Origin: Desulfonatronum lacustre DSM 10312 | Lineage (GTDB): Bacteria; Desulfobacterota; Desulfovibrionia; Desulfovibrionales; Desulfonatronaceae | Length of the DNA: 64,000 bases | Assembly (NCBI RefSeq): GCF_000519265.1 | Contig: NZ_KI912608.1 | Coordinates: forward strand, 2,327,313-2,391,312 | Reading direction: 5' to 3' | In this document: one piece after another, positions 46,935 through 54,756 of the stretch | Numbering within the stretch: position 1 is the first letter of the stretch | Layout of the letters: each line of letters starts with the position of its first letter | The notes under the pieces: generated by a model | What the model was told of the DNA's origin: nothing | Databases searched by the model: none | Seen by the model: the letters and a program-made list of their open reading frames with translations, nothing else | Made by a program: the position numbers and the translations under genes

Positions 46935-47498
46935 ATGCGCGGATTTACAGGCAGATACTTGGTTCTGGTATGGTTGTCGCTGGCGTTGCTCGTCGGCCAG
47001 GCTTTCGCCGCAGGACCTCTGGGCGTCGGTGAACGACATCCGGAGATTTTGGCCTTTACGTTCCCCGCTCCGGAGGTCCCGGACCATCGAATTTACCTGA
47101 GCCTCGAGGAGGAACAGGACAGCTTGGCTTTGGCGGACATGGAGCGGGACCTCTTTCTGATTGAGATCGTCGGCGTTTACTGTCCTATCTGCCATAACCA
47201 GGCTCCGGACATCCTGCGCCTGTACCAACGAGTTCAGCGCGACGCGGAAATGGCGGGCAAGGTAGCCATGGTCGCCGTGGCCGTCGGAGCCACGCCGATG
47301 GAAATCGCGCACCTTCACCGGACATGGCGCTTTCCCTTTCCCATTCTTCAGGATGGGGACTATGCCTTGCACAAACTGATCGGTGAACCGGACACCCCGT
47401 ACACCTTTATCCTGGATCGTGACGGCTCCGTCCTCTACACTCACCTGGGCCGCACGGATATCGACAGTCTCTTCAATCGGCTCAAACAGTTACCCTGA
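46935..47498 (+). CDS. Exported thioredoxin-like protein (redoxin, TlpA/ResA type)
   Basis: The 187-residue protein has a signal peptide ending AFAA (about residue 26). The mature part has the thioredoxin fold with Cys83-Pro-Ile-Cys86 in VGVYCPICHNQAPDIL and the cis-proline segment PDTPYTFILDRDG. Such proteins reduce or oxidise periplasmic thiols. It lies between the receiver-STAS and rhodanese genes in one orientation with a gap of about 70 bases. A membrane partner could be the MauE-like protein encoded downstream. That link is inferred. Confidence 0.88.
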   Translation: MRGFTGRYLVLVWLSLALLVGQAFAAGPLGVGERHPEILAFTFPAPEVPDHRIYLSLEEEQDSLALADMERDLFLIEIVGVYCPICHNQAPDILRLYQRVQRDAEMAGKVAMVAVAVGATPMEIAHLHRTWRFPFPILQDGDYALHKLIGEPDTPYTFILDRDGSVLYTHLGRTDIDSLFNRLKQLP

Positions 47499-47570
47499 AT
47501 CTTGTTTTCCTGATTCCAGACCACCGATTTCCCCAGCGTCTCGCGCCGGGGATTCGGTCGAGGATACGAC

Positions 47571-49331
47571 ATGGATCAGCGCCGGGCTCCGAACCCCTCA
47601 GCGGGACCGCCTTTACAGCCCCCTGTAGAGGCTTCCAGAGAGTCATCCGGAGAGCGTCGTGCCTTTCATCTGGACGCCTTGTTCGAGACGGTCAGCGAAC
47701 TGAGTCGGTTGACCGACCCGAAGGAGGTCATGGAGACTTTCGTCCTGATGAGCATGGGGGCTCTGGGAACGGCTCAGGGCTTGCTCGTTGCCCAGGATCG
47801 CCGTTCAGGCCGGCAGCATCTCGTCTTGCGCGGACTGCCCGAGTCCGACAAGGAACGGCTGCCCGATGCAGTTCAGTCCGTATCCGCCAAAATCCACAAC
47901 GAAGGCGAGATGCTGTCCCGGCAGGTTCTGGTCGTGGTGATCAACGAGTCCCCCGAAAAGCCCGGTCTGCCCGAGCCGTTGCGCGTCGTGGTGGAGTGGT
48001 ACCTGGACGAGCATCGTTTCGGAGTCTTGGGCTATGGCCCCAAGGTCAACGGCTCGGCCTACGACCACCAGGATGAAGATTTCGTGCTGCAACTGGTCAC
48101 GGCCTTTATGGACGCCCTGGCCTCCGCAAGCGTGAATGAGACCATCCGCGGCCTGAACGAAGAACTGCAAGCGAGAAACACCGAGCTTCAGGGGGCGTTG
48201 CTGGCTTCCCAGGACATCCAGACCCGCCTGGATCGCCGTTACTTTCACTTCAAGTCCATCTGCGACACCACTCGGGAACTCAGCGGAAACCTCCACGCCA
48301 AGACCCTGCTCTCCTCATTTCTCCTGTCGGTCATGGGCACGTTCAGCGCCCAACAGGGGTTCATCGTGCTGTGGGATCGACGTGACAACCGGATCGAAAT
48401 CGTGACTCGAGGGTTCGGCGACGATACTTCTCCGGTCTTTGATGCCCAGCGCTTGGATGCCGTCTTCCGTTCCCTGCTGCATCCTCCGTTTGTCCCGGCC
48501 CAGGGAGAAAAGCACTATCAGGTGCTGACCCAAGACGAACTCCAGGCCTTGGAATTGGCCGAGACGTCGCAAGTCGGCGCCGCGTTCCTGTTGGATGACA
48601 ATTGGTATGGGCTCGCGGGAATCGGAAACAGTCTTGCCCGGTCCGAGGACGATCAAGGGGAGCGGGAATTGTTGCCCGCCCTGCTCCAGGGCTTTCTGGT
48701 CAGCCTGGGCAATGCCCTGGCCTTTGAAACCATCCAAAAACTGAACAGCGACCTGTTGCGCAAAAACGCCGAACTGCGCCAAACATTGGACGAACTGCAA
48801 CAAAGCCGCCAGACCATCAGCCTGCTGGAGGCGACCGCCAATCGCTTCAGCTCCTTGCTGCGCTCCGAAACCCTGCGCATTAAACGGGTAAGCCTGTTCG
48901 ATTGTCTGGCTTTGGCCTTGGTCAGTCTGGTCCTGGCCTTGGTCTTCAACGCCTCCAGTCCCGGCGGCATTTCGCTGTTGCCCGAAACCTGGGGTCAGCC
49001 TCGGCCCGATTATATCGACGTGGCCTGGGCCAAGCTCAAGCATGAGTCACAAGGCGCGCTGTTTTTAGACGCTCGGCCCACGGAGTTTTACAATCAGTCG
49101 CGTATCGTCGGCGCGGAGAATCTGCCTTTGAACCTGTTCGACTTCGTCTATTCCATGCGCTTCGCCATGCTGGATCCGGAAAAGGACGTTGTCGTCTACG
49201 GCCGCAACATCAGTAGAAGATATGACGAACAGGTGGCGGCCAAGCTCAAGGAGCGCGGCATGGTCAATGTGCGGGTCATGGAAGGTGGCCTGCGGCAATG
49301 GCAACGCAACGGGCTTCCGGTGGAGCCATGA
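47571..49331 (+). CDS. GAF-GAF-transmembrane-rhodanese protein
   Basis: The 586-residue protein starts with two GAF-like sensory domains (about 35-190 and 215-390), separated and followed by coiled-coil stretches (LNEELQARNTELQGALLAS; NSDLLRKNAELRQTLDELQ). One membrane helix (FDCLALALVSLVLALVF) then leads to a C-terminal rhodanese domain (about 485-586; ARPTEFYNQSRIVGAENLP). The active-site cysteine position reads VVVYGRNISRR, with Gly where Cys is expected. If the GAF domains are cytoplasmic, the rhodanese fold faces the periplasm. No kinase or output enzyme is present. Its role is probably scaffold/sensor. Confidence 0.82.
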   Translation: MDQRRAPNPSAGPPLQPPVEASRESSGERRAFHLDALFETVSELSRLTDPKEVMETFVLMSMGALGTAQGLLVAQDRRSGRQHLVLRGLPESDKERLPDAVQSVSAKIHNEGEMLSRQVLVVVINESPEKPGLPEPLRVVVEWYLDEHRFGVLGYGPKVNGSAYDHQDEDFVLQLVTAFMDALASASVNETIRGLNEELQARNTELQGALLASQDIQTRLDRRYFHFKSICDTTRELSGNLHAKTLLSSFLLSVMGTFSAQQGFIVLWDRRDNRIEIVTRGFGDDTSPVFDAQRLDAVFRSLLHPPFVPAQGEKHYQVLTQDELQALELAETSQVGAAFLLDDNWYGLAGIGNSLARSEDDQGERELLPALLQGFLVSLGNALAFETIQKLNSDLLRKNAELRQTLDELQQSRQTISLLEATANRFSSLLRSETLRIKRVSLFDCLALALVSLVLALVFNASSPGGISLLPETWGQPRPDYIDVAWAKLKHESQGALFLDARPTEFYNQSRIVGAENLPLNLFDFVYSMRFAMLDPEKDVVVYGRNISRRYDEQVAAKLKERGMVNVRVMEGGLRQWQRNGLPVEP

Positions 49332-49807
49332 CGAAAAATCCGCTGGTCAGACTACTGACCCATGAGTACGTGGCCCTGGCACTGCGATTGTATATCGGCG
49401 GGCTGTTCATCTACGCGAGCATGTACAAGATCAGCTATACCGCTGAATTCGCGGAAACCATCGCCAGCTATCAGTTGGTCCCCTACTGGGCGGTGAACGT
49501 GCTGTCCGTGTTCATGCCCTGGTTCGAACTGGTTTGCGGCGTCTTATTGATCATCGGTTTCCGGGCCAAATCCGCTGTGGTGCTGATCGGCGGAATGCTG
49601 GTCATGTTCACCATTGCCGTGGTGGTCAACCTGCTGCGCGATTCGCCCATCCCCTGTGGTTGCTTCAGCAGTGTCGAGGACCCGATATCCTGGTGGACGG
49701 TGGTCCGCGACCTGATCTGGGTGGCCATGACCGTCCACATCTACTACTTCGACAAGATTTTGCACCTGGAGAACCATTTCACCTCCAGGATTGAAAAAAT
49801 TGCCTGA
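49328..49807 (+). CDS. MauE/DoxX-like redox-associated membrane protein
   Basis: The 159-residue protein has four membrane helices. A conserved PCGCFSS motif (Cys110, Cys112) follows the third, as in MauE and related proteins that pass electrons to periplasmic thiol proteins. ATGA overlap joins it to the rhodanese gene, so the two are translated together. ATG 49328 is chosen because it gives this overlap and has GGAG upstream. It may recycle the redoxin encoded two genes upstream. Confidence 0.85.
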   Translation: MTKNPLVRLLTHEYVALALRLYIGGLFIYASMYKISYTAEFAETIASYQLVPYWAVNVLSVFMPWFELVCGVLLIIGFRAKSAVVLIGGMLVMFTIAVVVNLLRDSPIPCGCFSSVEDPISWWTVVRDLIWVAMTVHIYYFDKILHLENHFTSRIEKIA

Positions 49808-49824
49808 TCCAGGCACTTCAGCGA

Positions 49825-50031
49825 CATTTTGGGGATCATCCAAAATCTCGATAATTTCAGAGTGGCAGATTGCAGTATATTCAAGAGAAACCTCCAGTGT
49901 GGGCCAGCAGGCATCGAAATCGCTATCGAAATCGGAATCGAAATCGGAATCAGAAAGTTACCAGAAATCGATTTCGATCACGATTTCGATTTCGATTCAA
50001 AGCGCCCGTAGAGCGGGAACAATTCTGCCCA
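49825..50031. repeat. Dispersed ~200-bp element with hexamer hairpin, copy C
   Basis: This is the second copy of the element at 2107-2304, in the same orientation. It keeps the 5' unit (AAAATCTCGATAATTTCAGAG, with one or two differences) and GTGGGCCAGCA. Here the left arm has two more six-base units (GGAATCGAAATC repeated), so arm length varies by whole units. The right arm, loop AAAGTTACCAG and tail GCGCCCGTAGAGCG are nearly unchanged. It starts 17 bases after the MauE-like gene stop. Confidence 0.85.
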
Positions 50032-50036
50032 TCCCC

Positions 50037-50078
50037 CTGCCCTCTGACTTCTGACTTCTGACCTCTGACTTTTGTCTT
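50037..50078. repeat. Heptamer tandem repeat (TCTGACT type)
   Basis: Four near-perfect units of TCTGACT/TCTGACC follow the hairpin element and end at the ribosome site of the small lipoprotein gene. They are the reverse-complement class of the CAGGAGT array at 15829-15862. Confidence 0.75.
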
Positions 50079-50093
50079 CCGGCGAGGTGTTCC

Positions 50094-50411
50094 ATGCTCA
50101 GATTACTTTGTCTCGGTGTAACAAGCTTGGCTTTTTTCCTGATCACTGCCTGCTCCGACCCGTCGCACCTGGTGGGCAAGTATCAAAGCCCTTCCGAGGC
50201 GGAGCATTTTGTGTTGCTGGACTTGCAGCCCAATGGTCAGGGGACCTGGGAGACGAATTTCGACGTGGTATCGTTTCGCTGGAAGCAGCGCGGGGGTGAG
50301 ATTTGGCTGCATACCCGAACCGGAGGCGTGATCACCGGGGACATCGTGGAGGCGACCCGGCTAAAAGTTGACATTCCCGGCGTCGGGGTGATCGTGCTGG
50401 AGAGGCAATAA
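50094..50411 (+). CDS. Small lipoprotein of unknown function
   Basis: The 105-residue protein has a lipoprotein signal peptide with lipobox LITAC. The mature part, about 85 residues, is predicted beta-rich (GKYQSPSEAEHFVLLDLQ, GTWETNFDVVSFRWKQRGG). The size and pattern recall small lipocalin-like or META-like periplasmic lipoproteins, but no family is recognised. It is flanked by two hairpin repeats. A short terminator (TGGGATGCGTTCCCA plus T7, 50475-50496) lies within the second. Confidence 0.72.
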   Translation: MLRLLCLGVTSLAFFLITACSDPSHLVGKYQSPSEAEHFVLLDLQPNGQGTWETNFDVVSFRWKQRGGEIWLHTRTGGVITGDIVEATRLKVDIPGVGVIVLERQ

Positions 50412-50419
50412 AAAGCGTA

Positions 50420-50530
50420 ACTACTCAGCACCGAGTAGTGCCGTTGCCGGTGTCGGTATCGGGATCGAAAACGCTGGGATGCGTTCCCATTTTTTTCTGT
50501 TCCGACTTCGATACCGATACCGATTGCCGG
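50420..50530. repeat. Hexamer-unit hairpin element with embedded terminator
   Basis: The left arm (50447-50470) has TCGG/TATCGG units; the right arm (50504-50529) has CCGATA units that pair with it over about 20 bases. Inside lies a short hairpin with T7 (50475-50496), a likely terminator of the lipoprotein gene. A 7-bp hairpin ACTACTC/GAGTAGT precedes it at 50420-50439. The design matches the 7.4-kb element. Confidence 0.6.
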
Positions 50531-50564
50531 AGCAAGAGCGGACGCATAATGTGCTGAGCAGATA

Positions 50565-50600
50565 CTAAAAAAGCGACCGGGGCCCACGGGGCCCCGGTCA
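50565..50600 (-). terminator. Terminator of the formate dehydrogenase operon
   Basis: On the minus strand GACCGGGGCCCC pairs with GGGCCCCGGTC and is followed by GCTTTTTT. It lies 28 bases after the fdhB stop. Confidence 0.88.
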
Positions 50601-50627
50601 AGACGAAGGAGGGTGAGAGAAAAGAGA

Positions 50628-51353
50628 CTATCCGAAAATCCGTCTGGCCGGCGAGACTGCCTTGGCCAGAGCGGCTTTACGGCTGAGTACAGGGATGTCC
50701 GCGGATGCCACGGCATACCTGAAGTACTCCCGAGGATTGTCCTCGGTAAGGAAAATCACCCGGACGTCGTTGGGATCGGTCAGCGCGGCGTTGGGTTTGT
50801 ACTTCTTGACTTCTTCCAGCCGCTTTTTAGCGATTTCCAGGATTTCATCCGAATCCCCGAACTGCATGGTTCCGGTGGGACAGCTCAGCACACAGGCCGG
50901 GAGCAAACCGTTCTGAACCCGGTCGATGCACATGTCGCACTTGGTTTGGATTTTGGTTTCCTCACTCCAGCGAGGGATGTCGTACGGACAGGATTCCCTG
51001 ATCTGCTGGCCGTCCAGGTTCTTGGTCCGTTCCGTGAACAGGACCGCCCCGGTCTCCTGATCATGCAGAATGGCCTGATCGTCGTCATAGTCGCCGACCA
51101 TCTTGCAGGGTGGATAGACGCAGTGCCGGCACTGATCCGGAAAAAAGTACCACTGCTTGAACTTCTCACCGTCCATGGCCTCGGTCATTCGTACCAGCTT
51201 ATAGGTGATGAAGGACAGGTCCTTGGGGTTCTGAAACGAGCCCCAGTTTCTGGTTTCTTCCGCCGGGAGTTTCTTCCACTGCTTGCAGGCCACTTGGCAG
51301 CCCCGGCAGGCCGTGCACTTGGTCAGATCGACAAAGAAGCTTTTACCTTGCAT
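50628..51353 (-). CDS. fdhB: Formate dehydrogenase iron-sulfur (beta) subunit
   Basis: It carries electrons from the catalytic subunit. The 241 residues hold the cysteine clusters of a four [4Fe-4S]-type ferredoxin subunit: CTACRGCQVACKQW, CRHCVYPPC, a single CPYD, and CDMCIDRVQNGLLPACVLSC. No membrane helix is present, so it pairs with a soluble periplasmic catalytic subunit. AAGGAGG precedes the ATG. It starts 13 bases after fdhA. No gamma (cytochrome b) subunit or cytochrome c3 follows, and electrons probably go to the periplasmic cytochrome pool. Confidence 0.92.
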   Translation of the reverse strand: MQGKSFFVDLTKCTACRGCQVACKQWKKLPAEETRNWGSFQNPKDLSFITYKLVRMTEAMDGEKFKQWYFFPDQCRHCVYPPCKMVGDYDDDQAILHDQETGAVLFTERTKNLDGQQIRESCPYDIPRWSEETKIQTKCDMCIDRVQNGLLPACVLSCPTGTMQFGDSDEILEIAKKRLEEVKKYKPNAALTDPNDVRVIFLTEDNPREYFRYAVASADIPVLSRKAALAKAVSPARRIFG

Positions 51354-51366
51354 ATCGCACTCCTCC

Positions 51367-54300
51367 TTAGGCCTTGCGGATGTTGACCATGAATGTCTTG
51401 GTCTCGGGAATGAAGGTGTTCGGGTCGCCTACGGACGGCGTCAGCAGGTTGGCCGAATCGCCTCCATCACGAGGATGCACCCATCCGTAGTGCCATGTGG
51501 TGCCGACCATGTGAATGGTCTGGCCCATGGATTTTATCGGCTGTAGGCGAGGCGTGACGATGGCCACGGCTTCGATCTTGCCGCGCATGTTTTCCACGAT
51601 GACCTTGTCACCGCTTTCAATGCCGCGCAGCTTGCCCAGCTCGGGATCAATTTCCACGAAGTTCTGCGGCATGCATTCCAACAGCCAGGGCGTCCAGCGG
51701 GTCATGACCCCGGACTGCCAGTGTTCGGTGACCCGATAGGTCGTGCCCACGAAGGGATACCGCGGATCGCAAACCGCGCGTTTGATCGCTTCACCGGCGA
51801 ACTCCAGGGCCGTGGGATTGTGCAGACGGCTGGAGAAGGGATGCTCCTCAAAAGGACATTCCATGGCTTCGAAGTGCTCGGGGAAAGGACCGTCGGCCAT
51901 CCCCGGACCGAACAACCGGCCGTAGCCTTCCGCGGTCATGATGAAGGGATGCCGCTCGCTTGGTGCCCATCCTCCATCCGGCACATCGCCGACCCACTTG
52001 CTGCCGTCCCAGGCGATGACAGCCTTATGCGGCGCATAGGGCTTGCCTTGCGGATCGCAAGAGGCCCGGTTGTACACGATGCGGCGGTTCAGGGGCCAAG
52101 CCCAAGACCATGCCGGGAAGATGCCGATGTTGGCCTGCATTTCAGTCTGGGTCTTGTCGCGGCGGGCCATCATGTTGCCGGCTTCGGTGTAGCAACCGCT
52201 GTAGACCCAGTTGCCGCAGGCCGTAGAACCGTCGGCCTGGAGAGCGGTGAAGTTGGGCACCTGGGTTCCGGCCTTGTGGGTGGTGTCCCCAATCTTCACG
52301 TCCTTGACGAAGTAGCCGTTGAGCAGCTTGGCCACTCGATGCGGATCGAAATCGTGCGGGAACTTCTTGTCCGGATTGGTAACGCCAGCGGTGTTGAAGT
52401 TCATGATCGGATCCGGGAAAGCACCGCCTTCTTTTTCATACAGAGCGCGGACCCTGCGCACCAACTCCAGGGCCATGTCGCCATCCGGGATGCAATCGCC
52501 CATGGGCTTGGGACCGGCATAGCGCCACTGCACCCAGCGTCCGGAGTTGGAAATGGAGCCTTCCTTTTCGCACCAGACAGCCGGAGGCAAAACAAAGACC
52601 TCGGTCTTGACCTTGGCCGGGTCCATGTTCGGGCCTCTCCAGAAGGAGGCGGTTTCATTGTCGAACAGGTTGACCACTACCAGCCAGTCCAACTGGGCCA
52701 GAGCGTTTCTGGTCTTGTTGGAGTCCGCACCGCAGGCCGCCGGGTTCTGGCCCCAGGCAAAATAGCCTTTGAACTTGCCCTGAAGCATGTGGTCGAAGAG
52801 CACCAACCAGGAAGCGTTCTGGCCAGCGTCCAGCTTGGGCATGTAGTTATAGCTTTCGTTCGGGTCCTTGTCCGGATACATGGCCTTGAGCAGGCTGGCC
52901 ACGTACTTGGGTCTGTTCTGCCACCAGTTGGCGCTCTTGGGGTCGTTGGACACCGGAGTCGTGGCCTTCTGGTAGTCTTCGAAAGTGGCCATGGCAGCCC
53001 GGGGTGTGGGGTTATAGCCGGGAATAATGTGGAACAGCAGAGCCTGGTCAGTGGAACCCTGAACGTTGGACTCGCCGCGCAGGGCGTTCACCCCGCCACC
53101 GGCCATGCCCATGTTGCCCAACAGGAGCTGGATCATGGCCATGGTTCGGATGATCTGTGCGCCGGTGGTGTGCTGGGTCCAGCCCATGGCGTACATGATG
53201 GTCCCGGACTTGTCCGGAGCGCCGGTGGCCGCAAAGGTTTTGTACAGGGCCAGAAGCTGGTCCTGGGGTGTACCCGAGGTTTTTTCGATCCGGTCCAGAT
53301 CGTAGCGCTCGTAGTGCTTTTTCATCAACTGGAAGACGCAGTTGGGATCCTTCAGGCTGGGATCCTTTTTGGGGATTCCCTGCTCGTCCATCTGGAAGGT
53401 CCAGGTGGCCTTGTCGTAGGAAGCCGTCTCGGGATTGAAGCCGGTGAACAGGCCGTCCTCGAAACCGAAATCGGGATTCACCAGGAAGGCGGCGTTGGTA
53501 TAGTTGACGACGTAGTCCTTGAAGTACAGTTCGTTGTCGATGATGTACTTGATCATCCCACCCAGGATCGGGATGTCCGTTCCCGAACGCATGGTCACAT
53601 AGAGGTCGGACTTGGAGGAGGTCCTGTTGAAACGAGGATCCACGTTGACCAGGGTCGCGCCTTTTTCCTTGGCCTTCATGACCCATTTGAAAGAAACGGG
53701 ATGGTTTTCCGCCGGGTTGGCGCCCATCATCAAAATGCAATCACTGTTCATCAGGTCGATGTAGTGATTGGTCATCACACCGCGTCCGAACGACTCTCCC
53801 AGAGCCGCTACAGTGGCGCTGTGTCAGATCCGGGCTTGGTGTTCTATGTACACCAAGCCGAAGCAACGCATTAAGGAGGAGATGTACCAGCATTCCTCGT
53901 TGTCTAGAGCCGCTGAACCGGTATGGGCGATGCCGTCGGTGCGGTTGACCACTTGGCCTTGGGCGTTCTTGGCGACGAACGTGGCGTCACGGGCGTCCTT
54001 GACCTTGCGGGCGATCTGGTCCAGAGCCCAGTCCCAGGTCTTTTCCTCGAATTTGTCGGAGTTGGGAGCGCGGTAGAGAACCTTGGTCATCCTGTCGTTG
54101 TTTTCGACGAGCTGCCACAGGGAAGCACCCTTGGCGCACAAGGAGCCTTCGTTGATGGGATGGTCCGGGTCGCCTTCGATGTTTACGGCCCGGTCTTTGT
54201 AGGGACCGCTCTGGGCCGTATGCACGATCAGCCCACAGCCCACGGAACAGTAGCAACAGATTGAGGTTGTTTCCTTGGCCTCCTTCAACTGGAGCAATTG

Positions 54301-54405
54301 CGCCTTAGCCACGGTGGGCTTGAGGTCGAACCCCAAGCCACCGAAGGCCAGCGCCGAGCCGGCCACGGCTGAAAATTTAAGAAAATTCCTGCGGTTAATC
54401 TGCAT
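51367..54405 (-). CDS. fdhA: Formate dehydrogenase alpha subunit, selenocysteine-containing, Tat-exported
   Basis: It oxidises formate to CO2 at a molybdenum or tungsten bis-pterin site. The frame is open across an in-frame TGA at 53824-53826, read as selenocysteine 194 (ARI-U-HSATVAALG), as in FdnG/FdhA. The full product is 1012 residues. The N-terminus has a Tat signal (NRRNFLKFS) and a [4Fe-4S] motif CCYCSVGC. The rest is the molybdopterin oxidoreductase domain. Without Sec insertion, ordinary gene callers split the gene into 193- and 803-residue ORFs. AAGGAGG precedes the ATG. It is the first main gene of the fdhA-fdhB unit. Confidence 0.95.
53784..53826 (-). promoter_or_regulatory. Likely SECIS element after the selenocysteine UGA
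   Basis: The bases directly after the TGA read CACAGCGCCACTGTAGCGG, then CTCTGGGAGAG. They align with the E. coli fdnG hairpin (short stem, then a GU-containing apical loop) and can fold into a stem-loop. Bacterial SelB binds such loops within about 40 bases of the UGA. The exact fold is inferred by analogy. Confidence 0.6.
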
Positions 54406-54442
54406 ACGGCCTCCTTAGCCTAAAGACGGTTGATGAAAAAAC

Positions 54443-54670
54443 TCACTGACCGCGGATCTCTCGTGCCTGCATGACCAACAGATCGTATCCAGAGGCCCGG
54501 GGGATGCCCGTCTCGCGCTCGCTTCCCGGACGGCACCCAAGCCGGGTGCTCCGGAACGCCAAGAGCATGGCCTTCCGGACACGGCCCAGAATTTGGGTCG
54601 CGAACGGCCTGATCCGGAATCCCAGCCCGACGAAGGGAAGGTTTTCCGCAAAGGAAACAAGTTGGGACAT
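54443..54670 (-). CDS. Small unknown protein upstream of fdhA
   Basis: The 75-residue ORF begins MSQLVSFAENLPFVGLGF, with GGAG seven bases upstream, and ends 37 bases before fdhA. Residues are mixed hydrophobic and basic, with no membrane span and no motif. It may be a real first gene of the formate dehydrogenase operon or simply leader sequence. No homologous family is recognised. Confidence 0.4.
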   Translation of the reverse strand: MSQLVSFAENLPFVGLGFRIRPFATQILGRVRKAMLLAFRSTRLGCRPGSERETGIPRASGYDLLVMQAREIRGQ

Positions 54671-54756
54671 GGCGATCTCCATGAGGCTTTTTCTAGATTC
54701 GATCTGTTAGGTACCTCTTTGAAAGAAATCGCAAAAGCGGTCAATAAAAAAGCTGA

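Noticed and set aside
51721-53874. 717-residue plus-strand ORF antisense to fdhA
   Set aside because: It is a shadow of the formate dehydrogenase gene, with no ribosome site or recognisable domain.
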